From the NCBI RefSeq assembly GCF_030814475.1, contig NZ_JAUSVF010000002.1:62001-126000 (forward strand): a DNA stretch of 64,000 bases. Reading direction: 5' to 3'. The notes under the pieces were generated by a model, which had not been told where the DNA came from, did no database searches, and saw only the letters and a program-made list of their open reading frames with translations. Position numbers and translations under genes: made by a program. Shown here piece after piece: positions 55,445 to 64,000 of this stretch; the stretch's first letter is position 1, and each line of letters opens with the position of its first letter. Source of the DNA: Pararhizobium capsulatum DSM 1112. Its GTDB lineage: Bacteria > Pseudomonadota > Alphaproteobacteria > Rhizobiales > Rhizobiaceae.

Positions 55445-56704
55445 ATGCCGAACCAAGACAAGCTGGACATCGATTTCGTCCGCAACCAGTTTCCCGGTCT
55501 TTCCCATGGCTGGACCTTTTTCGACAATGCCGGCGGATCGCAGATCCTGAAACGGGCCGTCGAGCGGATCAACACCTTCCTCTATGACAAGAACGTCCAG
55601 ATCGGCGGCACCTACGACGTCTCGCAGCAGGCCGCAAAGGCACTCTATGAGGCCCGGACTGCGGCAATGCATCTCGTCAACGCGTCACGCCCCGAGGAAA
55701 TCGTTTTCGGCAGCTCCACCACGGCGCTCTTGCAGAATCTCGCTCGTGCGATGACGAGCCAGCTGACGCCAGGAGACGAGATCATCGTCACCATCGCGGA
55801 CCACGAATCCAATATCGGCCCGTGGGACAAGCTGCGGGACGCCGGTATTGTGATCAAGGTCTGGCCGCTGAACAAGGATACCTACGCGCTCGATCTTGCC
55901 GATCTCGAGCCGTTGATGTCGGATCGCACCCGGCTCGTCTGCATCACCCATGTGTCCAACATTCTGGGCTCGATCAACCCGGTGCGCGAGATCGCCAATT
56001 TCGTGCACGCCAAGGGCGCTCGCATCTGCGTCGATGCCGTCGCCTATGCGCCGCACCGCGCGGTTGACGTTCAGGCTCTCGATGTCGATTATTATGTCTT
56101 CAGCCTCTACAAGACCTATGGTCCGCATTACGCGCTGATGTACGGCAGATACGATCACCTGCTGGAGCTGGATACGCTCTACCATTATTTCTACGGCAAG
56201 GACAAAGTGCCGGGCAAACTGGAGCCCGGAAACCCGAACTATGAACTCGCCTATTCCACCTGCGGCATTGTCGATTACTTGTGCGAGCTGGGCGAAAAGG
56301 CCGGGGAGACCGGTTCAACTCGCGAAAAGATCGTGGCCGCCTATGGCGCGATCACGACGCAGGAAAATGCCCTCGTCGATCGGCTCCTCGGCTACCTCAG
56401 GAGCCGCAACGACTGCCGGATCATTGGGCGCAGCTCGAACGCAGATGGCAACCGTATTCCAACCATCAGCTTCGTCTTCGATGGCCGTGATGCGGCTGAA
56501 ATCTGCAGGGCCATGGATGCCCACAGAATCGCGATTCGCTTCGGCGATTTTCATTCGCGCCGGCTGGCGGAGTATCTTGAGCTCACCGAAAACAATGGCA
56601 TGGTTCGCGTGTCGATGGTTCACTACAACACGATCGAGGAAATCGACCGGATGACCGAGGCACTGGACACCATCCTTACCGGCACCGTTACCACCACAGC
56701 CTGA
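55445..56704 (+). CDS. Class V aminotransferase, cysteine-desulfurase-like
   Basis: 419 residues of the PLP-dependent fold I, class V. The cofactor Lys is in VFSLYKTYGPHYALMYGR; other landmarks are FFDNAGGSQILKRAV at the N-terminus, IADHESNIGPWDKL and the PLP Asp in RICVDAVAYAPHRAVDV. The mobile Cys loop of true IscS/SufS is not evident, so a lyase, epimerase or transaminase role on a modified amino acid is as likely as desulfuration. It starts 29 bp after the ATPase gene with GGAGG nearby, within the GntR-linked operon, just before the hydantoinase. Confidence 0.88.
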   Translation: MPNQDKLDIDFVRNQFPGLSHGWTFFDNAGGSQILKRAVERINTFLYDKNVQIGGTYDVSQQAAKALYEARTAAMHLVNASRPEEIVFGSSTTALLQNLARAMTSQLTPGDEIIVTIADHESNIGPWDKLRDAGIVIKVWPLNKDTYALDLADLEPLMSDRTRLVCITHVSNILGSINPVREIANFVHAKGARICVDAVAYAPHRAVDVQALDVDYYVFSLYKTYGPHYALMYGRYDHLLELDTLYHYFYGKDKVPGKLEPGNPNYELAYSTCGIVDYLCELGEKAGETGSTREKIVAAYGAITTQENALVDRLLGYLRSRNDCRIIGRSSNADGNRIPTISFVFDGRDAAEICRAMDAHRIAIRFGDFHSRRLAEYLELTENNGMVRVSMVHYNTIEEIDRMTEALDTILTGTVTTTA

Positions 56705-56721
56705 CGGCAGGAGCAGACCGC

Positions 56722-58122
56722 ATGCAATTCGACACGATCATCCGCAACGGCACCGTCGTCACCGCCAGCGATACGCTCCGCTGCGACGTCGGCATCCGCG
56801 ATGGCCGGATCACGGCACTCGCGGACAGCCTTGGCGATGCGGCAGAGATCATCGATGCCAGCGGCCTTTACGTCATGCCGGGCGGTATCGACAGCCATGT
56901 GCATTTGGCTCAACCGTCCGGTGACGGGATCGTCATGGCCGATGATTTCGCCAGTGGCACGCTGTCGGCTGCCTTCGGTGGCAACACTACGGTCATGCCG
57001 TTCTGCATGCAGGAAAAAGGCACGACGCTGAGGGAATCGCTGAAGGTCTACCATGCCAAGGCCGAGGGCGAATGTTATGTCGACGTCAGCTTCCATCTGG
57101 TTGTCACAGATCCCACCGGCTACGTGCTGGGCCAGGAACTGCCAGCGCTGGTCGAAGACGGCTATACCTCGATCAAGGTCTTCATGACCTACGACAATCT
57201 ACGTTTGCGCGACGACGAGATACTTGCAACGCTCGACAGCGCCCGTTCATCCGGCGCGCTGGTCATGGTCCATTGCGAGAACGAGGATGCGATCCGTTAC
57301 CTGATCGGCCGTCATGAGGCGAATGGCGAACTGGCTCCGAAATACCACGCCACCAGCCGCCCGGTCGCCGCCGAACGCGAGGCGACCCACCGCGCGCTGT
57401 CGCTGGCCGAAATCGTCGACACGCCGATCGTCATCGTCCATGTCTCGAACCGCGAGGCAATGGAGGAAATCCAGCGGGCGCGCGGGCGGGGCAGCAAGGT
57501 AGCCGGTGAAACCTGCCCGCAATACCTAATGCTGACGGCCGACGACCTCGACGCCACCGAACTGGAAGGCGCAAAATTCGTTTGCTCGCCGCCGCCCCGC
57601 GACGAGGAAAGCCAGATTGCCTGCTGGGAAGGGCTGCAGAACGGCACGTTCGACCTTTTCTCCTCCGACCATTGCCCGTTTCGCTATGAGGATGCTCAAG
57701 GCAAGCTCAACGAAAAGGGAAAGAAAAATTTCCGCTGGATTCCGAACGGAATTCCGGGCGTCGAGACCCGGCTGCCGATTCTGTTTTCCGAAGGCGTCGG
57801 GAAAGGCCGGATCGATCTCAACCGGTTTGTCGCGCTGTCATCGACCAATCACGCTAAGCTCTACGGTCTCTATCCGCAGAAGGGCACGATCGCGATCGGT
57901 TCGGATGCCGACATCGCCCTCTGGGACCCGAAGAAATCCGTGACCATCACAAACGACATCCTGCACCACGGCGCCGACTACACGCCCTATGAGGGGCTGG
58001 AAGTGACGGGCTGGCCGGTACGGGTGCTTGTGCGCGGAAAAACGGTGACCGATGGCGAGACCCTGGTCGCATCCAAAGGATCAGGCGACTATCTCGAACG
58101 AGCCCGGTCGTCGCTGGTATAG
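56722..58122 (+). CDS. Dihydropyrimidinase/hydantoinase
   Basis: 466 residues of the cyclic amidohydrolase family. The binuclear zinc site is complete: GGIDSHVHLAQP (HxH), the carboxylated Lys in TSIKVFMTYD, His in MVHCENE and IVHVSNRE, and Asp in LFSSDHCPF. It opens cyclic ureides or hydantoins to N-carbamoyl acids. It has GGCAGGAG before the ATG and lies 17 bp after the aminotransferase. No N-carbamoylase or racemase is in the window, so the next step is either elsewhere or done by the class V enzyme. It ends the GntR-linked operon. Confidence 0.92.
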   Translation: MQFDTIIRNGTVVTASDTLRCDVGIRDGRITALADSLGDAAEIIDASGLYVMPGGIDSHVHLAQPSGDGIVMADDFASGTLSAAFGGNTTVMPFCMQEKGTTLRESLKVYHAKAEGECYVDVSFHLVVTDPTGYVLGQELPALVEDGYTSIKVFMTYDNLRLRDDEILATLDSARSSGALVMVHCENEDAIRYLIGRHEANGELAPKYHATSRPVAAEREATHRALSLAEIVDTPIVIVHVSNREAMEEIQRARGRGSKVAGETCPQYLMLTADDLDATELEGAKFVCSPPPRDEESQIACWEGLQNGTFDLFSSDHCPFRYEDAQGKLNEKGKKNFRWIPNGIPGVETRLPILFSEGVGKGRIDLNRFVALSSTNHAKLYGLYPQKGTIAIGSDADIALWDPKKSVTITNDILHHGADYTPYEGLEVTGWPVRVLVRGKTVTDGETLVASKGSGDYLERARSSLV

Positions 58123-58266
58123 TTACTGGGTGAATAGGCTACCTGGCAAACTCTAACCAAAAATGGTCCAGTGGGTTCAGATCAAGACCTATAAAGCCCA
58201 GAAGCGAATTTTCGCACCCTTTCTTGAGGGTTTCGCCAGGAAAAGAATAGCAATCATAATATAATG

Positions 58267-58635
58267 TTAGTGATTGCGTGCGGTTGCCCTATGACGTTGT
58301 CCGCGCGCGAGTTCGACGAAGCGGCGTTTGACCTCATCGAACAGTGCCGGCGGCAGGGGGCCATAGTAGCCGCTCTCGGTATCGACCGACCGTACATCTG
58401 GCCCAGGCCAGACAAATAAATCGGTTGCTCTCTGTCAAAACAATCCAGGATCGCTCGTCGTCCAGTCCGAGACGACGTTTCGTCGCGGGTGGAATCTCGA
58501 TCGCATCTCCTGGATCAGAGGGTGGCGACCGCGTGATGGGCAGAACCCACACGGCAGGGGTTCCATCCTCCAAGGTTGCGACGAGCGCCAACACGAGCCC
58601 CGGGCGATCTTTGTCACCCTCCTCACGACTTTAGA
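58267..58635 (-). pseudogene. PemK/MazF-like toxin relic, frameshifted
   Basis: The minus strand reads REEGDKDRPGLVLALVATLE, then PITRSPPSDPGDAIEIPPAT and KRRLGLDDERSWIVLTESNR, a PemK-like beta barrel core. Near 58415 the frame shifts and the tail continues as WPGPDVRSVDTESGYYGPLP, ending at 58267. No antitoxin gene is adjacent. The N-terminal start is also unclear. It is probably dead. Confidence 0.6.
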
Positions 58636-58659
58636 GATGCTGCCAAGGCCAGAGATACG

Positions 58660-59238
58660 AATATCGGAAAACTCACCCGACCTTCGGTTTAGTCGGCAGC
58701 ATGCTTGTCCGTTCCGCCGATGGACCGGCGCGAGACTCTCACCGAACTCCTTTCCGCTCAGAACGTCGAAAACGACCTCATAGCATATGTGCCTTCGGCC
58801 TGAGCGGACAACAGCCTGGTCTATGTCCGCCATTCGGTCCTGATGATCGCCTTTGCCGTCGGCTTTCGAGGTCGCACGGTGGTGGCAGATCTTCGCACCG
58901 AGAACCTGATCAAAGAGGAACCGGCTCACGCCGATCCCATGGGCGACCCCCGCTCCTTTTCTGGGATCACAGGCTTTCCAGTGATTAACGTCTTTCGGCC
59001 TCATCCAACTGCCTGTAAAGTGTCGCACTCGCCTCTCAAAAATGGGCGCGATCGTTGTTGAAAACATCGAAGGTCGCACCTTCGTTTGCGCCAGCATAGT
59101 ATTTTTGGCGAGTTACCCACCGACAACGGAGCCAATCTTTGTTTCGTTGGTCACGGCGCTTCGATCAACTGCGGTTGGCAACGGAACCCGCTGTACGAGG
59201 AGCTTTAATACACTCAGGAAGGCATCCGGCCGAATTTC
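58660..59238. other. Degenerate intergenic sequence, no gene I can name
   Basis: About 580 bp between the PemK-like relic and the LacI regulator. Both strands have long frames, but none carries a recognisable family motif or ribosome site. On the plus strand MDRRETLTELLSAQNVENDL and, after a stop in the same frame, RHSVLMIAFAVGFRGRTVVA look mildly protein-like. I would treat this as decayed mobile or plasmid sequence plus the LacI promoter. Confidence 0.35.
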
Positions 59239-60300
59239 ATGGTTGAGACCTCAGACGCAAAAAACAGAGCGCGGCGCAGCAGCGGACGTCCGACGCTTGC
59301 AGACGTCGCGAGACGCGCCGGCGTTGGCACCATCACTGTTTCCCGGGCTTTGCGCGATCCCAAAAGGGTTTCCGTAGAGCGTCGTGACCGGATTTTCACT
59401 GCCATCGACGATCTCGGATATGTACTCAACCCAAATGCAAGTGCTCTTGCCTCGGCCCGTGCGGCTGTCATCGGAGTGCTGGTACCATCGCTGACCAACA
59501 ATGTTTTTGCAGAGGTGCTGAGGGGCATTCACGATGGCCTGCGAGATAGCCGTCTGCAGATACAATTCGCCAACACCCACTATTCCGACGTCGAGGAGGA
59601 ACGGCTGTTGCGGGTGTTCCTCAGTCAGCATCCTTCCGGCCTGATAGTCTCAGGCATCGATCAGACGCCGGCGACGAGAACTTTGCTCGAAAAGGCAGGC
59701 TGCCCTGTTGTCCAGATCATGGAGATCGGTCCAGACCCGGTGGACATGATGGTCGGTTTTTCCCATTTCGAGGGAGGCAGGACCGTTACCCAGCATCTTG
59801 TTGACGCCGGTTGCCGGCGAATCGGCTTTCTCGGCGCGCGCATGGACCCCCGCTCCCATCGGCGTCTTTCCGGATATAAGGCCGTCATGGAAGCTGCCGG
59901 TTGCTTCGATCCCGCGTTCATCACGACGACGACGTTACCCTCCAGCGTGTCGATAGGCGGCGATCTCTTTCGAATGGCGTATGCCAAGACACCGAATATC
60001 GATGCCCTGGTCTGCAACAATGACGATTTGGCAATGGGCGTTCTGTTCGCCTGTCAACGCGCCAGCCTGCCTGTTCCGGCCCGCATCAGCCTTGCCGGGT
60101 TCAACGATCTCGAAATGATGGCTGTGGCCTTTCCATCGATCACCAGTATCCGCACACCCCGCTTCGAGATCGGACGACAGGCAATTGCGATGGTACAGGC
60201 TGCGCTGGCAGGCGAAAGGCCTGCGAATGCGATTGTCGATCTCGGCTTCGAGCTAAAAATCCGGGAAAGTACGACGCGGTCCAATATTCTGAATCGCTAA
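59239..60300 (+). CDS. LacI family transcriptional regulator
   Basis: 353 residues. The helix-turn-helix and hinge are typical (TLADVARRAGVGTITVSRAL, then VLNPNASALASARAAVIG). A periplasmic-binding-protein-like effector domain follows (about 70-345; LVCNNDDLAMGVLFACQRAS, LAGFNDLEMM). It lies 222 bp before the sugar ABC operon in the same direction. A perfect 14-base palindrome of LacI type is in that gap, so it is the local regulator of the operon. The inducer is probably the transported sugar or polyol. Confidence 0.93.
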   Translation: MVETSDAKNRARRSSGRPTLADVARRAGVGTITVSRALRDPKRVSVERRDRIFTAIDDLGYVLNPNASALASARAAVIGVLVPSLTNNVFAEVLRGIHDGLRDSRLQIQFANTHYSDVEEERLLRVFLSQHPSGLIVSGIDQTPATRTLLEKAGCPVVQIMEIGPDPVDMMVGFSHFEGGRTVTQHLVDAGCRRIGFLGARMDPRSHRRLSGYKAVMEAAGCFDPAFITTTTLPSSVSIGGDLFRMAYAKTPNIDALVCNNDDLAMGVLFACQRASLPVPARISLAGFNDLEMMAVAFPSITSIRTPRFEIGRQAIAMVQAALAGERPANAIVDLGFELKIRESTTRSNILNR

Positions 60301-60338
60301 CAAAGCAACACCTTATATCATAGCTTTACAATCTCGAT

Positions 60339-60352
60339 TGGTAGCGCTACCA
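60339..60352. promoter_or_regulatory. LacI-type operator
   Basis: TGGTAGCGCTACCA is a perfect 14-base palindrome with the central CG typical of LacI-family sites. It lies 39 bp after the LacI gene stop and 170 bp before the binding-protein ATG, in the likely promoter of the sugar ABC operon. Confidence 0.75.
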
Positions 60353-60522
60353 TCCCCGATATGGCGCGCGGGGAGGAGCCCGTCTGACGTCATCTGACTC
60401 GCGCATCGAGATGCTTGCCGGACCGGCAACCGAATGCAGTTTTGCATCTGCAAAAAGGGTCGTCGACGTTCTCAATGCCTTTCGCTGCCAGTCCAGAAAT
60501 GGCAACAAGTGGGAGGAATTCG

Positions 60523-61647
60523 ATGTTCAAGACATTCGTCGGCGGCATTCTTGCGGCCGCAGCGCTTACGCTTTCAGGTGCGACTGCGATGGCCGACCCG
60601 GAAACGGTCAGCGGTCCCGCCGCTCAGCCGGACTGTTTCGCCCCTTGGGCGGCCGACACCAAGTTCTTCAAGTTTCCAAAAAAAGATGGCCCGTTCCGGA
60701 TCGCACTCGCCAACGGCTATATCGCCAATACCTGGCGCATCCAGATGATCCAGACAGCAAAGGCCTATGCCGCACAGCCTGACGTGGCCGCCAAGCTGAA
60801 GGAATTCAAGGTCGTCTCCACGGGAGAAGACGTTCCGGCGCAGATTTCCGCGATCAACAACTTCATCGATTCAGGCTATGATGCCATCGTCGTCAATGCC
60901 CAGAACCCGACGGCATTCGGGCCGGTCATCAAGCGGGCCAAGGAAGCCGGCGTCATCCTCGTCGCCTTCGACAACATTCTCGACACGCAGGATGCGATCA
61001 ACGTGAATGTCGACCAGAAAGGCCTCGGCGTGCTCTGGGCAAACTGGCTGGCAGGTCATCTGCCTGATGGTGGCAAAATCCTCGAAGTGCGCGGTGTTGC
61101 CGGAACCTCTGTCGATACGGATCGTCACAATGGTATCCACGAAACCCTTGATGCAACCGGCAAGAAATGGGAGGTCGTTGAGGTGCTTGGCAAGTGGGAC
61201 GATCCCACTGCGCAGAAGGCGACCGCCGACGCCATCGCCGTACACAAGAAATTCGACGGTATCACCGCGCAGGGTGGCGACACCGGCGTCGTGCAAGCGA
61301 TGATCGATGCAGGCCACGCCTTCGTACCCTTCGGCGGTGAGACCGAGAATGGGTTCCGCAAATTCTGCTCCAAGCATGCTGCCGAGGGTCTGAAATGCTC
61401 GTCGGCCGGAACAGGTCCTGCCCAGGTGGCCGTCGCCATCAAGACGGCCATTGCGGCGCTCGAAGGCGAGGTCGTTCCGCAGTCAATCAAGCTACCGCTG
61501 GCGATCGTCGAAGACCCGAATTTCAAGGAAGGTCAAGATTTCTATCCCGACCAGTCTGACAACTTCTTCGTCGGCAACGCCTTCCCCACCTGCGGCATCA
61601 ACTTTACGGCACAGGAGATCATGGGGCAGACGCAGGCTGACAAATAA
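60523..61647 (+). CDS. Sugar ABC transporter substrate-binding protein (ribose/monosaccharide class)
   Basis: 374 residues with a signal peptide (FVGGILAAAALTLSGATAMA). The fold is a type 1 periplasmic binding protein (FRIALANGYIANTWRIQMIQ, GYDAIVVNAQNPTAFGPVIK, RGVAGTSVDTDRHNGIHETL, ITAQGGDTGVVQAMID). The ATG at 60523 has GGGAGGAA. The length is greater than RbsB, like larger rhizobial members of the family. It begins the LacI-linked operon; the ligand is a sugar or polyol, not identified. Confidence 0.92.
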   Translation: MFKTFVGGILAAAALTLSGATAMADPETVSGPAAQPDCFAPWAADTKFFKFPKKDGPFRIALANGYIANTWRIQMIQTAKAYAAQPDVAAKLKEFKVVSTGEDVPAQISAINNFIDSGYDAIVVNAQNPTAFGPVIKRAKEAGVILVAFDNILDTQDAINVNVDQKGLGVLWANWLAGHLPDGGKILEVRGVAGTSVDTDRHNGIHETLDATGKKWEVVEVLGKWDDPTAQKATADAIAVHKKFDGITAQGGDTGVVQAMIDAGHAFVPFGGETENGFRKFCSKHAAEGLKCSSAGTGPAQVAVAIKTAIAALEGEVVPQSIKLPLAIVEDPNFKEGQDFYPDQSDNFFVGNAFPTCGINFTAQEIMGQTQADK

Positions 61648-61719
61648 ATCGGGACGGAATCCTGACTGCGTGTCGCGGGCAGAGTCCGCGGCGCGCGAAA
61701 AACGGACTCGAGGATTTTC

Positions 61720-63270
61720 ATGACCGCACCAGACATACCGGCGACGTCGCCGCTTTTCCAGATGAACGAGGTGTCGAAACGGTATGGCGGCGTACGCGCT
61801 CTCGAAAATGCCGAACTGACGGTGGAGGCCGGTCGTATCCACGCCATCCTGGGTGAAAATGGAGCGGGTAAATCGACATTGATCAAGATTATGGCCGGTG
61901 TCGTGGCTCCGGATGAAGGCCGCATGCTGCTGGAGGGACGACCTATCCGTTTCCGATCACCGGCCGAGGCTTCGGCCGCCGGTGTTACGTGCGTGTTCCA
62001 GGAACTGTCGCTGATCCCCGATCTGAGCGTCGCCGACAATATCAGCATCTCCGATCCACCGCGTCGCTTTGGCCTGATCGATCGCCGGAGACAGCGTGTC
62101 GTCGCTGAAGAAGCCCTCGCCCGCGCGGGCGCCGAGGACGTTCACCCCCGCGCACTGGTCAAGGATCTGCCGCTATCGCGGCGGCAACTGGTCGAGATCG
62201 CAAAGGCGCTGGCCTGGAAGCCGCGGATCCTGATTCTCGATGAGGGCACGTCCGCCCTCACCGCCACCGACGTCACCAAGGTATTTTCCGTGCTGAAACG
62301 GCTACGTTCGGAAGGCTTGGCTCTTCTCTACATCTCCCATCGGATGCACGAGATCACCGAACTCGCTGACCAGTGTACCGTGTTCCGCAACGGCCGCAAC
62401 GTATTGAGTTTCGCGGCCGGCACACGCAGCGACGGCGAGATCGTCGAGATGATGATTGGCCGTGAATACAGCAGCGCCTTTCCGCCCAAGCCAAGCCTAC
62501 CGAAAGACGGAGCGCCACCTGCGCTCGAATGCCGTAACCTCGGCTGGACCGATAGTCTGCGCGATATCTCGTTCACCGTCGGCAAAGGCGAGGTCGTCGG
62601 CCTTGGCGGTCTCGATGGACAGGGACAGCGCGAACTGCTGCTTGCTTTGTTCGGCGTCCTGCGCGGCACGACAGGCTCCATCCTCGTTGATGGAAAACCC
62701 GCTAGCCTAGAAAGCCCCGAAGCGGCGAGCGCCCACGAGGTCGGCATGGCGCTGATCCCTGAAGACCGCAAGACTGAAGGTCTGATGCTGCCGATGACGG
62801 TGCGGGAAAACCTCTCTTTTTCTGTGCTCGACAAGATATCCAACTGCGGGATCATAGACCGCAATAGGGAAGCATTGCTGATTGACGAAATGGTAAAGGT
62901 GCTTGCCATCAAGACCGATGGCCTGGATATCCCTGTCGGGGCGCTTTCCGGCGGCAACCAGCAGAAGGTGGTCATCGCCAAATGGCTGATGCGCAAGCCT
63001 CGGATCATCCTTCTCAACGACCCAACACGCGGTATCGACGTAGGCACGAAGCATGAAATCTATCAGCTGCTGCGCCGCCTTGCGGAAGCGGGTGCCGCCA
63101 TCCTGTTTTATTCTACGGATTATGACGAGCTCATCGGTTGTTGCGACCGCGTGCTGGTTCTTTATGGCGGTGGCATCGCACGCGAGCTGACAGGCGACGG
63201 CATCACCCAACATGCGCTGATCGCTAGCGCCCACAACGTCGAGGACAAGAAGATGGAGACTGCCGCGTGA
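61720..63270 (+). CDS. Sugar ABC transporter ATP-binding protein, two-domain (RbsA/MglA class)
   Basis: 516 residues with two ABC modules. The first has Walker A GENGAGKST, a signature reduced to LSRRQLVEIAKAL and Walker B ILILDEGTSAL. The second has the degenerate Walker A GLDGQGQRELLLALFG, signature LSGGNQQKVVIAKWL and Walker B IILLNDPTRGIDVG. One weaker and one stronger site is usual in this family. GAGGA precedes the ATG. The stop overlaps the GTG start of the permease gene. Confidence 0.93.
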   Translation: MTAPDIPATSPLFQMNEVSKRYGGVRALENAELTVEAGRIHAILGENGAGKSTLIKIMAGVVAPDEGRMLLEGRPIRFRSPAEASAAGVTCVFQELSLIPDLSVADNISISDPPRRFGLIDRRRQRVVAEEALARAGAEDVHPRALVKDLPLSRRQLVEIAKALAWKPRILILDEGTSALTATDVTKVFSVLKRLRSEGLALLYISHRMHEITELADQCTVFRNGRNVLSFAAGTRSDGEIVEMMIGREYSSAFPPKPSLPKDGAPPALECRNLGWTDSLRDISFTVGKGEVVGLGGLDGQGQRELLLALFGVLRGTTGSILVDGKPASLESPEAASAHEVGMALIPEDRKTEGLMLPMTVRENLSFSVLDKISNCGIIDRNREALLIDEMVKVLAIKTDGLDIPVGALSGGNQQKVVIAKWLMRKPRIILLNDPTRGIDVGTKHEIYQLLRRLAEAGAAILFYSTDYDELIGCCDRVLVLYGGGIARELTGDGITQHALIASAHNVEDKKMETAA

Positions 63271-64000
63271 GCGAGTGGCGTTACTGGCTGAACGAACACC
63301 GCGGCGTGCTGATGGCGGTCGGCATTTTCCTGGTTATGTTCATTATCTACGTTTCCAACCATCCGGCGGGATTAACAGCCAATGTGGTTCAGACGGCCGC
63401 TAACAAAGGCGTATTGCTGGCCTTCGTCGCTATGGCGCAGACGCTGGTGGTGATTACCGCCGGAATCGACCTTTCAGTTGGCATGGTATTCATCCTGACT
63501 AACGCGCTGGCCTCATGGCTGGTGGTCGGTACGCCGCTTGAGACCAGCTTGGGCGTCGTTGCCGTTCTTGCAACCGGCCTTGCCTGCGGAGCGGTGAACG
63601 GGTTGATTGTCATCTATGGTCGCCTGCAGCCGATCGTCGCCACCATTGCCACCGGCGCCGTGTTCTTCGGCATCGCCCTGCTGCTCAGACCCTATCCCGG
63701 CGGTTCGGTCAATGAAGACCTTGCCGACATGATGACCGGACGGGTGCTCGGCGTGGTGCCGTCTAGCCTCGTCGCCCTTGTTATTGTCGTCGCCGTGGTG
63801 TGGGTGCCGTTTAGGCGATCCACTATCGGAAGGGCTGCCTACGCCTCTGGCTCGTCGGAGGTCGCCGCCTATATGTCCGGCGTCCCCATTCGTCGCGCAA
63901 AATTCACGGCTTACATGCTGTCAGGCCTGCTCGCATCGATTGGCGGTCTGTTTCTCACCTTCTTCACCTATACCGGCGAGGCAGCGCTCGCCAGTGGCAA
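63267..64000 (+). CDS. Sugar ABC transporter permease (RbsC class), 3' end outside window
   Basis: The gene starts at GTG 63267, overlapping the ATPase stop (GTGA), and is open to the window end (244 codons seen). The product is a multi-helix membrane protein with the family landmark VVITAGIDLSVGMVFILTNA and the later segment SGVPIRRAKFTAYMLSGLLA. It completes the ribose-type importer with the preceding two genes. Confidence 0.92.
   Translation, partial: MSEWRYWLNEHRGVLMAVGIFLVMFIIYVSNHPAGLTANVVQTAANKGVLLAFVAMAQTLVVITAGIDLSVGMVFILTNALASWLVVGTPLETSLGVVAVLATGLACGAVNGLIVIYGRLQPIVATIATGAVFFGIALLLRPYPGGSVNEDLADMMTGRVLGVVPSSLVALVIVVAVVWVPFRRSTIGRAAYASGSSEVAAYMSGVPIRRAKFTAYMLSGLLASIGGLFLTFFTYTGEAALASG

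Noticed and set aside
58216..58233. Terminator after the hydantoinase (ACCCT...AGGGTTT)
   Set aside because: The stem has only five base pairs and a very short T-run, too weak to call.
58435..59097. 220-codon minus-strand frame across the region before the LacI gene
   Set aside because: It overlaps the PemK-like core in a wrong frame and contains no recognisable family motif.
1..64000. CRISPR arrays, tRNA or rRNA genes, riboswitches and a replication origin
   Set aside because: I looked for regularly spaced repeats, cloverleaf-like arms with conserved loops and RepABC-type genes and found none that I could support.

Overview
The window reads as alphaproteobacterial DNA, most likely from a member of the Rhizobiaceae (Rhizobium, Agrobacterium or Ensifer type). 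The evidence is high-GC coding sequence, a CoxMNOP-style alternative cytochrome oxidase operon, DUF2189 and DUF1348 proteins, many ABC uptake systems with GntR or LacI regulators, EcfG-type (GGAAC-N16-CGTT) stress promoters, and IS91, IS1182, ISAs1, IS66 and IS3 relics of the kinds common on rhizobial plasmids and chromids. I see no rRNA, tRNA, CRISPR array, replication genes or integrated prophage. Species and replicon cannot be fixed from this sequence alone.

Layout. 0-3.9 kb: end of a sugar isomerase gene, a GntR regulator, an aldo/keto reductase, and a frameshifted unknown gene whose C-terminal coding segment has a second, orphan copy 1.6 kb away. 4.3-6.8 kb: a decayed IS91-type element with a broken tyrosine recombinase and a broken HUH transposase, next to a methyltransferase remnant. 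7-11.6 kb: class III nucleotide cyclase, decayed LysR gene, MscS channel with a cyclic-nucleotide-binding-like domain, FMN reductase. 11.9-18.4 kb: ISAs1 relic, then cytochrome c and a five-gene CuA oxidase operon, then a convergent DUF2189 membrane protein. 18.5-18.7 kb: an IS3/IS66 chimera. 19-24.3 kb: AraC regulator divergent from a four-gene hydrolase/oxidoreductase operon. 24.6-28 kb: a composite holin-like/muralytic membrane protein and a YihY/BrkB protein. 28-33.8 kb: a MocA fragment head-on to a broken molybdenum hydroxylase subunit, then a catalase-like protein, a 26-residue membrane peptide and KatE behind an EcfG-type promoter. 33.8-35.8 kb: decayed Nramp, histidine kinase and MFS genes around a 24-residue peptide gene that also has an EcfG-type promoter. 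36-42 kb: an intact hybrid kinase, then a kinase with an amber codon and its FixJ-like regulator. 42.3-45.3 kb: two paralogous Asp-nucleophile hydrolases flanking a flavin-type oxidase and a DUF1348 protein. 45.4-50.6 kb: broken GNAT gene, secreted lipase, broken MHYT gene, VOC protein and a defective IS1182-type element with recognisable ends. 50.8-58.1 kb: an MFS exporter and a GntR-controlled ABC uptake, class V aminotransferase and hydantoinase operon. 58.3-64 kb: PemK-like relic, then a LacI-controlled sugar ABC operon that runs off the end.

How the genes fit together. The intact parts are self-contained metabolic or stress modules, each with a local regulator: GntR and LacI for uptake, AraC for the hydrolase operon, a two-component pair beside the hydrolase cluster, and EcfG-type promoters for stress genes. 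They are separated by about twenty decayed genes and insertion-sequence relics. This is the texture of an accessory replicon or genomic island that repeatedly gains and loses modules. No single gene set looks like a wholly new defence or secretion system. The least conventional items are the holin/muralytic composite at 24.6-26.5 kb, the two tiny genes at or near stress promoters, and the hydantoinase plus class V aminotransferase operon.
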